A stretch of 64,000 nucleotides of DNA from Eupransor demetentiae (GTDB taxonomy: Bacteria > Bacillota > Bacilli > Lactobacillales > Lactobacillaceae). The notes beneath the pieces were generated by a model. The model ran no database searches. It was not told where the DNA came from and saw only the letters and a program-made list of their open reading frames with translations. Made by a program: the position numbers and the translations under genes. Location: assembly GCF_963930865.1 (NCBI RefSeq), contig NZ_CAWVOH010000001.1:434001-498000 (forward strand). The letters run 5' to 3'. Shown piece after piece: positions 7,808 to 16,355 of the stretch. Positions within the stretch are counted from its first letter, which is position 1; each line of letters starts with the position of its first letter.

Positions 7808-10219
7808 ATGAAAGAGCAAAATATCCAAGCTGCCAATAACAACTTGAAAAATAAGTTAGCTCTAGGCGTTTTTTCGGTTGCTGGTTTAACGGCAACCGCG
7901 GGTATGATGAATACCTTGACAGCCAACGCCGATGATACACAATCCGATGCAAGTGCTAAGCAAAATTCACAAAGCGTTGATTTGTCGCAGATTCAACAGT
8001 ATGCTTTGCCACAACAAGTGGCAAGCCAGGCCAGCGCCGACAACAATGCTGTACCAACGGGCAAACATCTTTTGCCAAGTTCAACACTTGATGACGCTGT
8101 TAAAAAGGCTCAAGATGCCGGCATCGATACCCAGGAAGTCGACGGTAATACCTACCATGGAACTCCTGGTCAGTACCAAGATATTTTGGATGAATCTGAC
8201 TCTGATTATGCCGACCAAGTTGGTAACATTTTGGCACAAATTACTGATCATAATGGCTACAACAAGAAAGTTGATGCTAGCAATGATCAGCTCGAAGACT
8301 TGCTGAATCTTGTTGCCAAGGCGCAACAGTCCGGTGTTGATGTGAATCAGGGTTCTCAAAAGACTGGTTTGAACTTCTCCGAAATCAAGGACGATTACGC
8401 CGCTCAAATCAAGGCCTTGCAAGATGCCATTAACAAGAAAAATCAGGGCGATTCTGACGCTGCCCAGAGTAATAACGTTGTTGAACAAGCTGCAAAGGAT
8501 GCCGAGAATGCTGGTGTCGAGGTTACTCAAGATCCATCCCAAAATAGCAATGACGTCGTCAAGGATGCCCAGGACCAAGTTGCTGCTTTGAAGGCCATTA
8601 AAGCTCAGCGTGAAGCTGACCTTAAAAAGTGGCAGGCAGAAGTTGACCAGGTTAAGGCTGACAATGCTGCTGGACAAGCGGACTACGAAGCCAAGTTGAA
8701 GGAATACAATAAGGCCAAAGCTGACAACGAAGCGGCTGAAAAAGAATACCAAAAGGAACTTGAAGCTTATCAAAAAGCTGAAAAAGAATGGAACGACGAG
8801 AATTCTCATAAAGATGGCTTTACGGAAAAGGGCTTGAGCCAAGCACTTGATTTAAACAATGAACCAACTGCCACCGCCGTTGTGACTACTGCTGGTGACA
8901 CACAATGGATCAAGAATAATCAAGAAGTCAATCAGGCCTACGCCGATCCAACATTGAACAATCAAGTTACCGACGTTAATGGCCATACGACGAAGTGGAC
9001 TCGAGTTAAGGTCGGGAAGGGTGGTTCCGTAACCGTGACCTACACCAATCTTTCGAATTCAAAGTACGAAAACCATACTATCTCAAAAATCGTCAAGACC
9101 TTTACTTATGACGAAAACTATGATGATCAGCCAATGTACATTGACGTGCCTGATAATCCAAGTATGAATGTTTGGTATAACAGTCTACCGAACGAAACCC
9201 ATACTCACGAATTCACACGTTCCGTCGTTGAATCGGATTCGTACTACGATAGCCAGGATCGGCAAATCACTTTTAACGATGATGCAATCATCACCGTTGG
9301 TTCTTTGAACAATTATTTTGGTAATCTTCCAAATAATGCCCATATTGAAAAGGCTAAGGTCGATAACGCCACCTTTGTGCCAATTAATAAGGGTACAATT
9401 AGCGGTCATGCCGATGGATATGCCTATTCCGACAATGACAATACAACGGCTGATTCATCATGGGATAATGGAAATTCGCCATTATTTTACAAAGGCACTG
9501 CCGTTTTCCAGTTAAATAATGGTACGAAAAACATTGTTACGCACTTGATTACTCATTCCGGTAAAGAAGATAATAATACCGAAACTTGGGCTCAAAGTTC
9601 GACGAAGGTTCCAGGAAGCACCATAAAGCCTGCCAAGCCTTATCCACCAACACCTGATCCAAAGGGTATCGGTGATGCGCCAACACCATATGTTCACAAA
9701 GAAGAACCTAAAAAGCCTGTCGAAAAGATTTCATATCATCTCTATAACACCTCGGCCAAGGTAACGGCTAATTACCACATTAACCAGTTGCCAAAGGATA
9801 GTACCGATTCGCTCAACTATCACTACAATTATAGTGATATTACGCCTAGCGGTGATGGTGGACATGATAATCACCATGACAACGGTGGCAACGGTGGTCA
9901 CGACAACCATCATGACAACGGTGGCAACGGTGGTCACGATAATCATCCCGATAATGGTGGTGACGGCGGCCATAATGACAATGGTGGCAATCATGGTCAT
10001 CCTGATAAGGGCGACAAGGACCGAAAGCACAATCACCATGGCTTTAAGCCCGCTAGCCCCAAGCCTGTGGTAGTTGACAGAAATAAGTCAGTCTTGCCTG
10101 AAACTGGCGAGACAGCAGCATCAACGCAAACTATTTCAACAGAGAGTGCCTACTTCTTTGGTATTAGCGCTGCTATGTCATTGGTTGCTGCTTTCGCATT
10201 ACGTCGCAAGGAACAATAA
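7808..10219 (+). CDS. AgI/II-like (GbpC/Spa-domain) wall-anchored adhesin, LPETG
   Basis: Fourth and longest paralog, 803 residues, and the most canonical. Signal peptide about 1-41; Ala/Asp repeats about 90-250. A charged coiled coil about 265-335 is rich in K, E and A, with heptads such as KKWQAEVDQVKADNAAGQ. The GbpC/AgI-II V-like domain is at about 341-601 (YTNLSNSKYENHTISKIV, NPSMNVWYN, GSLNNYFG, FYKGTAVF-like block). A Pro-rich segment and a FHHY-like module (EKISYHLYNTSAKVTANYH) follow, then a strongly repetitive His/Gly/Asp/Asn segment about 680-745. The sorting signal is LPETG at 763, with membrane span and RRKEQ. It likely extends the V domain away from the wall on the coiled-coil stalk. 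Ligand unknown; the His-rich base may bind metal. Confidence 0.85.
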   Translation: MKEQNIQAANNNLKNKLALGVFSVAGLTATAGMMNTLTANADDTQSDASAKQNSQSVDLSQIQQYALPQQVASQASADNNAVPTGKHLLPSSTLDDAVKKAQDAGIDTQEVDGNTYHGTPGQYQDILDESDSDYADQVGNILAQITDHNGYNKKVDASNDQLEDLLNLVAKAQQSGVDVNQGSQKTGLNFSEIKDDYAAQIKALQDAINKKNQGDSDAAQSNNVVEQAAKDAENAGVEVTQDPSQNSNDVVKDAQDQVAALKAIKAQREADLKKWQAEVDQVKADNAAGQADYEAKLKEYNKAKADNEAAEKEYQKELEAYQKAEKEWNDENSHKDGFTEKGLSQALDLNNEPTATAVVTTAGDTQWIKNNQEVNQAYADPTLNNQVTDVNGHTTKWTRVKVGKGGSVTVTYTNLSNSKYENHTISKIVKTFTYDENYDDQPMYIDVPDNPSMNVWYNSLPNETHTHEFTRSVVESDSYYDSQDRQITFNDDAIITVGSLNNYFGNLPNNAHIEKAKVDNATFVPINKGTISGHADGYAYSDNDNTTADSSWDNGNSPLFYKGTAVFQLNNGTKNIVTHLITHSGKEDNNTETWAQSSTKVPGSTIKPAKPYPPTPDPKGIGDAPTPYVHKEEPKKPVEKISYHLYNTSAKVTANYHINQLPKDSTDSLNYHYNYSDITPSGDGGHDNHHDNGGNGGHDNHHDNGGNGGHDNHPDNGGDGGHNDNGGNHGHPDKGDKDRKHNHHGFKPASPKPVVVDRNKSVLPETGETAASTQTISTESAYFFGISAAMSLVAAFALRRKEQ
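9859..9978 (+). repeat. Imperfect tandem repeat encoding a His/Gly/Asp-rich stretch
   Basis: Units around CATGACAACGGTGGCAACGG recur at roughly 33-36-base intervals and encode HHDNGGNGGHDN-type repeats. A shorter, related stretch lies in the third paralog at about 7300-7390. Such in-frame repeats can change number by slippage. Confidence 0.75.
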
Positions 10220-10227
10220 TACTTTCG

Positions 10228-10254
10228 AAAAACAGGGGAGACCCTGTTTTTTGT
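10228..10254 (+). terminator. Terminator of fourth array gene
   Basis: AAAAACAGGGgagaCCCTGTTTTTT hairpin, nearly identical to that of the third gene. Confidence 0.9.
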
Positions 10255-10272
10255 TTTTTTTTAATTTTATCC

Positions 10273-10301
10273 TTGACATATTATTAGGCTCTGGTTAGAA
10301 T
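10273..10301 (+). promoter_or_regulatory. Promoter of the trp operon
   Basis: Near-consensus TTGACA (10273-10278), 17-base spacer, TAGAAT (10296-10301), in front of the T-box leader. Confidence 0.85.
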
Positions 10302-10329
10302 TAACTCGTAAATTAAATCGTCCTAATTA

Positions 10330-10620
10330 AACCGATGAGATGGAGATCAAACCAATCGTGCGCGCACAGGGAATCCGGGATACTGAGAGCCGGGTCGAAC
10401 GCAGGTTGGCAAATGGACCATCGAGGGTCCGCTGAAAGCATTCGCAAGTAGGTTGGAACGTAAGACATACGTCAGTTGTCAGGCTTGTGTTGGCAGGTCG
10501 TGAGGGCAGTTTTCTGGGAGAGGTCTCTTTCTATCCTCTTTCTAGCAAGCTGAAAACAGGTGGCACCGCGGGAAACCGTCCTGATTTTTGTTTCGACAAA
10601 TTTCAGGACGGTTTTTTGTC
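10330..10620 (+). promoter_or_regulatory. T-box leader, probably tRNA-Trp responsive
   Basis: The leader of about 300 bases has the conserved T-box sequence AGGTGGCACCGCGGG (10558-10572). A terminator follows with arms CCGTCCTGA (10576-10584) and TCAGGACGG (10603-10611) and six T. The TGGC in the antiterminator bulge would pair with a GCCA tRNA end, as expected for a tRNA with discriminator G such as tRNA-Trp. A possible specifier TGG sits at 10414-10416, on the 3' side of stem I, but I could not fold stem I with certainty. Uncharged tRNA-Trp should allow read-through into trpB. Confidence 0.88.
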
Positions 10621-10647
10621 GTAAAAATGAGAAATTGGAGAATAATT

Positions 10648-11841
10648 ATGACAAAGAACAAAGAAGCTTACTTTGGTGAATATGGTGGTCAATTCATCCC
10701 CGAACTCTTGATGCCGGCTGTCACGGAAGTTGCGGAAGCTTTCCATCATTACAAAGAAGACCCAGAATTCCAAGCTGAACTCCACAAGCTTTTTACAGAT
10801 TATGCCAATCGTCCTTCACGACTCTACCATGCCAAGAACATGTCCGATGATTTGGGTGGCGCTCAAATTTACTTGAAGCGAGAAGATTTAAATCACACTG
10901 GTGCCCACAAGATTAATAACGTTTTGGGCCAGGCCTTAATCGCTAAGAAAATGGGTAAAACCCGTTTGATTGCTGAAACTGGGGCAGGGCAGCACGGTGT
11001 TGCGACCGCCACTGCCGCCGCACTCTTCGGCATGGAATGTGAAATTTTCATGGGGAAGGAAGATACGGATCGCCAAGCCTTGAACGTTTACCGCATGGAG
11101 CTACTCGGAGCAAAGGTCAACGCCGTTACCACCGGAACGCAAGTTCTAAAGGATGCGGTTAACGCCACTTTCCAAAACTGGACCCAACGGATTGACGATA
11201 CTTTCTACGTGCTGGGCTCAGCGGTTGGTCCTTATCCTTTCCCAGAAATGGTGAAGTACTTCCAATCGGTTATTAGCCAGGAAGCGCGCCAACAGTTCCT
11301 CGACCAAACTGGCCGCTTGCCCGATGCCGTGTTGGCCTGTGTCGGTGGTGGTTCGAACGCCATTGGTTCCTTCGCTAACTTCGTTGATGACAAGGATGTC
11401 CGTTTGATTGGTGTTGAAGCCGCTGGTAAGGGAATTCACACCAGCCAAAATGCCGCAACCATGGCCGGTGGTTCCGTTGGAATTTTCCACGGAATGAAGT
11501 CACTTTTCTTGCAATCTAAGGACGGTCAGATTGATCCGGTTTACTCAATTTCTGCCGGACTTGATTATCCGGGAATTGGTCCTGAACATGCTTACTTGCG
11601 CGATATCCACCGTGCTGAATATGTTCCAGCCACTGATGATGAAGCCGTTGCCGCTTTTGAATACATTGCTAAAAAAGAAGGCATCATCGCCGCCATCGAA
11701 TCTTCCCACGCTTTGGCCTATGCCATGAAACTTGCTCCAACCATGCGACCTGATCAACAAATTATGGTCACACTTTCCGGCCGTGGTGACAAGGACGTGG
11801 CTGCCATCGCGCGTTACAAAGGAGTTGATATCCATGAGTAA
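10648..11841 (+). CDS. trpB: Tryptophan synthase beta chain
   Basis: Condenses indole with serine to give tryptophan, using PLP, in a complex with TrpA. 397 residues, normal length, beginning MTKNKEAYFGEYGGQFIPE. PLP lysine is Lys88 in HTGAHKINN; GAGQHG and the phosphate-binding CVGGGSNAIG loop are present. The frame is open from 10588 inside the T-box terminator, but the ATG at 10648 with GGAG upstream gives the family N-terminus. It is the first gene after the T-box and overlaps trpD by 8 bases. Its place at the head of the operon, apart from trpA, is unusual. Confidence 0.96.
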   Translation: MTKNKEAYFGEYGGQFIPELLMPAVTEVAEAFHHYKEDPEFQAELHKLFTDYANRPSRLYHAKNMSDDLGGAQIYLKREDLNHTGAHKINNVLGQALIAKKMGKTRLIAETGAGQHGVATATAAALFGMECEIFMGKEDTDRQALNVYRMELLGAKVNAVTTGTQVLKDAVNATFQNWTQRIDDTFYVLGSAVGPYPFPEMVKYFQSVISQEARQQFLDQTGRLPDAVLACVGGGSNAIGSFANFVDDKDVRLIGVEAAGKGIHTSQNAATMAGGSVGIFHGMKSLFLQSKDGQIDPVYSISAGLDYPGIGPEHAYLRDIHRAEYVPATDDEAVAAFEYIAKKEGIIAAIESSHALAYAMKLAPTMRPDQQIMVTLSGRGDKDVAAIARYKGVDIHE

Positions 11842-12859
11842 TATCCAAACCGCTTTAAAAACTTTGTCCTTGCGACAAGACCTCAGCCAAGATTTGGCCC
11901 GAGAGGTCATGAATGACATTATGTCGGGGCAAGTTAAGGATCCTGCCATTTCGGCCTACCTTATGGGTTTGGCCGTTAAAAATGAATCCATCCCCGAAAT
12001 CACCGGTTCCGCTCAAGCCATGCTAGCCCATACTTTGAAGATTCCTGCCGAACCCAATGCGATTGACATCGTTGGAACGGGCGGGGACATGGCCAACACC
12101 TTCAATATTTCAACGACCGCCAGTTTCATTTTAGCGGCCGCTGGCCTACCGGTTTCCAAGCATGGTAATCGCGCGGCATCATCAAAGTCGGGTACTGCCG
12201 ATGCGCTAGAAGCCTTGGGCATCAAAATCGATTTGAGCCCTGAAGAAGCAACGCAACTGTACAAAAAGGCAGGCCAAACCTTCCTTTTTGCTCGCACCTA
12301 CCATCCGGCAATGAAGTACGTTGCTGGGGTACGCAAGGACCTGGGAATCCGCACTGTTTTCAACGTCTTGGGTCCTTTGACCAATCCAACCCATCCCAAG
12401 CAAATGTTGATGGGGGTCTATAGCCGTCATCTCCTGAAGCCCTTAGCCCAAGTCCTAAAGGAACTCGGTATGGAACGCGCAATCCTCGTTAACGGGGACG
12501 ATGGTTTGGACGAAGTTTCCCTGACGGGGAAGTCCCACCTAGCTGTTCTAAAGGATGGTCAGATTGAAGAAACAATCTTTGATCCAGCAGACTATGGTTT
12601 CAGCTACTGCCAGCTAAGTGACTTAGCTGGTGGCACCCCTGCAGAAAACGCCCAGATTACGGCCGATATTTTAACTGGTAAAATCACTGGACCTAAGCGC
12701 GACATCGTCGTTTTGAATGCCGCTCTTGCCATCTATCTCGGCCAAAAGGCGGATAGTGTTGCCGCTGCAATTAAGCTCGCTCAAGAAATCTTGGATTCCG
12801 GTGCCGCTGCAGAACAACTCAACAAGGTTCGTCGAATCAGCCAGGAGGTTAGCCAATGA
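11834..12859 (+). CDS. trpD: Anthranilate phosphoribosyltransferase
   Basis: Transfers phosphoribose from PRPP to anthranilate, second step of tryptophan synthesis. 341 residues with the PRPP/anthranilate site motifs VGTGGDMANTFNIST, KHGNRAASSKSGTADALEALG and NVLGPLTNP. Start at ATG 11834, preceded by GGAG and overlapping the end of trpB, so the two are translationally coupled. Its stop overlaps the trpC start (ATGA). No TrpG domain is fused to it; the amidotransferase is separate at the operon end. Confidence 0.95.
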   Translation: MSNIQTALKTLSLRQDLSQDLAREVMNDIMSGQVKDPAISAYLMGLAVKNESIPEITGSAQAMLAHTLKIPAEPNAIDIVGTGGDMANTFNISTTASFILAAAGLPVSKHGNRAASSKSGTADALEALGIKIDLSPEEATQLYKKAGQTFLFARTYHPAMKYVAGVRKDLGIRTVFNVLGPLTNPTHPKQMLMGVYSRHLLKPLAQVLKELGMERAILVNGDDGLDEVSLTGKSHLAVLKDGQIEETIFDPADYGFSYCQLSDLAGGTPAENAQITADILTGKITGPKRDIVVLNAALAIYLGQKADSVAAAIKLAQEILDSGAAAEQLNKVRRISQEVSQ

Positions 12860-13656
12860 TTTTAGATGATTTGGTTGCGGCAACCAAGAAGAACATGGCG
12901 ACTCGCCAAGCAACTTTGCCCTTCGAAGAATTAAAGAACAAGGTAACTGACTTACCTAAGAAAAATCCAGACGACTTGTTAAAGAATTTACGCGCAAAGG
13001 GCATGTCGGTCATTGCCGAAATTAAACAGGCTTCGCCATCAAAAGGTCAGATTGTTCAGCCCGAGAATTTCGATTACAAAGGTATTGCTAAAGAATACAG
13101 TACTGCCCAAGTCGACATGATTTCGGTTTTGACAGAAGAGGATTACTTTAAGGGCTCCCTTGAAATCCTAAAAAAAGTAGTTGCCGTGGCGACCCGGCCC
13201 GTTTTACGCAAGGATTTCACGATTGATCCTTACATGATTTACGAAGCTCGTTACTACGGTGCCAGCGCCATCCTCCTAATCGTTGCCATTCTCAGTGACC
13301 AGCAATTAGCAGAATACTTGGCCTTAGCAAAGAAGTTGGGTTTGGTGGCCATTGTGGAAGCTCACGATGAAGAAGAAGTGCAACGCGCTATCAAAGCCGG
13401 TGCTGAAATCATCGGCATTAACAACCGTAATCTCAAGAACTTTACCGTTAACATCCAAAACACTTTGAATCTGGCGGAACACGTACCGAACGACCTCATT
13501 TTAATTGCCGAATCTGGCTTGAAGGATGGTCAGGACATTCCGCTACTTGAAAAAGCCGGCGTTAACGCCGTTTTGGTAGGCGAAAGTCTCATGCGGGCCA
13601 AGGATAAAGCCGCGCTCATCAAGGAGCTGAAAGGAGCTGAAAGGAGCTTAAAATGA
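12856..13656 (+). CDS. trpC: Indole-3-glycerol phosphate synthase
   Basis: Closes the indole ring from CdRP. 266 residues, single-function (not fused to TrpF). Family motifs in order: VIAEIKQASPSKG, SVLTEEDYFKGS, RPVLRKDFTIDPYMIYEAR, GINNRNLKNF and ESGLKDG. Coupled to trpD by a 4-base overlap. Its last codons hold three tandem copies of AAGGAGCTGA-type sequence that also provide the trpF ribosome binding site, giving a repetitive KELKGAERSLK tail. Confidence 0.95.
   Translation: MILDDLVAATKKNMATRQATLPFEELKNKVTDLPKKNPDDLLKNLRAKGMSVIAEIKQASPSKGQIVQPENFDYKGIAKEYSTAQVDMISVLTEEDYFKGSLEILKKVVAVATRPVLRKDFTIDPYMIYEARYYGASAILLIVAILSDQQLAEYLALAKKLGLVAIVEAHDEEEVQRAIKAGAEIIGINNRNLKNFTVNIQNTLNLAEHVPNDLILIAESGLKDGQDIPLLEKAGVNAVLVGESLMRAKDKAALIKELKGAERSLK
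13621..13650 (+). repeat. Three tandem 10-base AAGGAGCTGA units at the trpF start
   Basis: AAGGAGCTGA, AAGGAGCTGA, AAGGAGCTTA occupy the end of trpC and stop 2 bases before the trpF ATG (13653). Each unit contains a full AAGGAG Shine-Dalgarno. Confidence 0.9.
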
Positions 13657-14228
13657 CGAAAATTAAGCTCTGTGGCAACTTCCGTCTCGAAGACGTTACT
13701 TATCTCAATCAAGTACGGCCTGATTTTGCAGGGATTGTTTTATCACCAGGTTATCGCCGTTCGGTTTCGGCAGAATTAGCAAGGCAAATGCGAGCCACAT
13801 TAAATCCAGCCATTGCGCTCGTGGGCGTTTTCGTAAATGCCGATTTGGACGAAATTTTAGCTTACCGGGACCTGCTTGATTACGTTCAGTTGCACGGTCA
13901 GGAAAGCGAAGAGCTCGTCGCCGACCTACAAAAAAATGGCCTGAAAGTGATTCAGGTCATGCAGGTTGACCAACAAGTACCCACCCGAGCAGATTATCGT
14001 TTACTCGATGCAGGTAAGGGAAGTGGGCAGACCTTTGACTGGAAAAAAATAAAGACTAGCAGCACGCCAACCATTCTTGCCGGCGGCCTAAAGCCAACGA
14101 ACTTAAAAGAAGCCATTGCAACCGTTCAGCCGGATGTTGTTGATATTTCATCTGGTAGCGAAGTCGATGGCCTTAAAAATCTCAAGCAAATGCAAACCCT
14201 CGTTTCAATCGCAAGGAGTCAAATATGA
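13653..14228 (+). CDS. trpF: Phosphoribosylanthranilate isomerase
   Basis: Isomerises phosphoribosylanthranilate to CdRP. 191 residues, slightly short for the family (about 200-210). It has the opening KIKLCGNFRLEDV where most TrpF proteins have KxCG(I/L), the VGVF strand, QLHGQES, LDAGKGSGQTFDW and the closing ILAGGL, VDISSGSEVDG block that holds the phosphate. It overlaps trpC (ATGA) and trpA (4 bases). Confidence 0.93.
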   Translation: MTKIKLCGNFRLEDVTYLNQVRPDFAGIVLSPGYRRSVSAELARQMRATLNPAIALVGVFVNADLDEILAYRDLLDYVQLHGQESEELVADLQKNGLKVIQVMQVDQQVPTRADYRLLDAGKGSGQTFDWKKIKTSSTPTILAGGLKPTNLKEAIATVQPDVVDISSGSEVDGLKNLKQMQTLVSIARSQI

Positions 14229-14995
14229 AAGATTTAGCAAATAGTTTACAGGGTCATGACCACTTCATCGGCTTTACCGTTGCCGGTGATCCCGATTATG
14301 ACCAAACCATCCAACAAGTCCTGGCTATGGAAAAAGCAGGGGCCGACGTGGTCGAGTTGGGCATCGCCTTTTCCGATCCATCCGCGGACGGGCCAACCAT
14401 TTTAGCGGCTGACCAACGGGCCTTGAATAACGGCGCGAACACCGCCGCCTTCTTTCAAATGGTGGCCAAGTTGCGCCAGCAAAGTGACATTCCTTTGGTC
14501 ATTTTGACCTACACCAACATCGTCTTTAAGTACGGTTACGAAGCCTTCCTAGCCAAGATGAAGGAACTCGACATTCAAGGCATCATCCTGCCGGACTTGC
14601 CCCTTGAAGAGCAGGACGAATTCTATTCACTTAGCCAAAAGTACGGCCGTCACTTGATTCAGCTCGTCACCAGCCAATCAAAAGGCCGTCTGCCCGAAAT
14701 CCTGAAGTCCGCCTCAGGTTTCGTCTACGTCGTTTCCTCACTAGGAATCACCGGAACCCGTGCCGAACTTTCCAACGAAGCCAACGACTTGATTAAAGCC
14801 ATTCGCCAACATTCCGATATTCCGGTTGCCGTTGGTTTTGGAATTTCCAAGCCTGAACAGGCCAAGCAGTTCCACGAAGCGAATTCCATCATTGTCGGAT
14901 CAGCCTTAGTCGATATTATTGCCCAGCATCCACATGATTCAGAAAAGTACTTGATGGACTTCATTCACGCCATGAAGGAGGGGAGCCATGCGTAA
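14225..14995 (+). CDS. trpA: Tryptophan synthase alpha chain
   Basis: Cleaves indole-3-glycerol phosphate to indole and glyceraldehyde 3-phosphate, and passes indole to TrpB. 256 residues. Motifs: GADVVELGIAFSDPSADGPTI (the catalytic Glu is in ELG), LILTYTN-like strand, GIILPDLPLEEQ with the catalytic Asp, and VGFGISKPEQ. The stop overlaps the trpE start. Here trpA is followed by trpE instead of closing the operon. Confidence 0.95.
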   Translation: MKDLANSLQGHDHFIGFTVAGDPDYDQTIQQVLAMEKAGADVVELGIAFSDPSADGPTILAADQRALNNGANTAAFFQMVAKLRQQSDIPLVILTYTNIVFKYGYEAFLAKMKELDIQGIILPDLPLEEQDEFYSLSQKYGRHLIQLVTSQSKGRLPEILKSASGFVYVVSSLGITGTRAELSNEANDLIKAIRQHSDIPVAVGFGISKPEQAKQFHEANSIIVGSALVDIIAQHPHDSEKYLMDFIHAMKEGSHA

Positions 14996-16355
14996 AAGTA
15001 AAACCATTATCGCCGATACGATTACACCAGTCGCCGCCTATCTGCGTTTAAAGAGCAAGCAAAGCTTTATTTTGGAGTCGATGGGCAACCAAGACCAGAA
15101 GTCACGCTACTCCATCATCGCCTTGGACCCTGTCCATGATTTCAAAGCAATGGGGCACGAAGTTACGTTGGACGGCAAGGCCTATCAAAGCCAAGACCCG
15201 CTCTTAGACTTGCAAAAGCTAGTCGTCAAAACGGACAAAGTCATTCCGGGCTTGCCCTTTCAAGGTGGAGCAATTGGCTATGTCGGCTTTGATACTTTGT
15301 CCCTTTACGAAGACTTTGGGCCACAACCCAAGGACGATTTGGGCATGCCCGACATGCACCTTTTCCTATACGAAACTTTTTTGGTTTTCGACCAAGCCGA
15401 ACAAAAGGTGACCATCGTCGCCGACGACGTTTACTCTGGCCGAAGCGATTTAGATGCCGTTATCGCCAAGATTGAAAAAGTTTTGAGCCAGCCAGTTGCG
15501 GCTGAACACGTGGCGCCAAAGCTTAGTCCCATCGAACCAAAATCCAACTTAACTTTGAAACAATTCGAGGACATGGTTCACCGAGCTCAGGACTTGATCA
15601 ATGCCGGGGATATGTTCCAAATCGTACCATCCCAGCGTTTCTCGTTTGACTTTGAGGAAAATCCATTCGACTTTTACCGTGAATTACGCCGTACAAATCC
15701 ATCGTCCTATATGTACTACCTCGACTTTGGCCCTTACCAGATTATCGGCGCTTCACCCGAAAGTTTGGTTGCCGTCCGCGAAAACGAAGTCATGACCAAC
15801 CCAATTGCTGGAACTCGCAAACGCAGCCTGGATCCCGTTAAGGACCAAGAAATGGTGGACGAATTGGCCCACGACGAAAAGGAATTGGCCGAACACCGCA
15901 TGCTAGTCGACCTGGGTCGTAACGACCTCGGTCGGATTGCTGAATACGGGTCCGTTAAAGTCACCCGTTTGCTGGAAATCGAAAAATATCGCTACGTTAT
16001 GCATTTGGTTTCTGAAGTGCGGGGTCAGCTTAAGCCCGGTACGGCCGCTATCGAAGCTTTGAAGGCTACTTTACCAGCCGGAACAGTTTCCGGAGCGCCC
16101 AAGGTGCGTGCCATTAAGCGATTGTATGAACTCGAACCCGTTAAACGTGGCGTTTACGCCGGTGCCATCGGTTACTTGTCCCAGGACAACCAGCTTGATT
16201 TTGCCATTGCCATTCGTACCATGGTCGTCAAGGACGGTAAGGGCTACGTCCAAGCCGGTGCCGGCATCGTCCACGACTCAATTGCCAAAAACGAATACCA
16301 GGAAACGAAAAACAAGGCCCGGGCCTTGCTAGCAGTTGGGGGAGGTAAAGCATGA
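14988..16355 (+). CDS. trpE: Anthranilate synthase component I
   Basis: Makes anthranilate from chorismate, using ammonia delivered by TrpG. 455 residues; the C-terminal chorismate-binding half has FQIVPSQRF, GASPESLV, NPIAGTRKR, DELAHDEKELAEHRMLVDLG, GTVSGAPKVRA and QAGAGIVHDS. The start overlaps trpA by 8 bases with GGAGGGG upstream. Anthranilate rather than aminodeoxychorismate synthase is inferred from the trp context. No separate promoter was seen. Confidence 0.94.
   Translation: MRKSKTIIADTITPVAAYLRLKSKQSFILESMGNQDQKSRYSIIALDPVHDFKAMGHEVTLDGKAYQSQDPLLDLQKLVVKTDKVIPGLPFQGGAIGYVGFDTLSLYEDFGPQPKDDLGMPDMHLFLYETFLVFDQAEQKVTIVADDVYSGRSDLDAVIAKIEKVLSQPVAAEHVAPKLSPIEPKSNLTLKQFEDMVHRAQDLINAGDMFQIVPSQRFSFDFEENPFDFYRELRRTNPSSYMYYLDFGPYQIIGASPESLVAVRENEVMTNPIAGTRKRSLDPVKDQEMVDELAHDEKELAEHRMLVDLGRNDLGRIAEYGSVKVTRLLEIEKYRYVMHLVSEVRGQLKPGTAAIEALKATLPAGTVSGAPKVRAIKRLYELEPVKRGVYAGAIGYLSQDNQLDFAIAIRTMVVKDGKGYVQAGAGIVHDSIAKNEYQETKNKARALLAVGGGKA

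Noticed and set aside
8081..8842. Long open frame on the minus strand (253 codons)
   Set aside because: It mirrors the Ala/Asp-rich coding repeats of the fourth adhesin, has no ribosome binding site and yields a Leu/Ile/Val-rich product typical of antisense shadows.
9859..9978. Regular repeats that might be taken for a CRISPR array
   Set aside because: They are in frame within a coding region, encode His/Gly/Asp repeats, have no unique spacers and no cas genes nearby.
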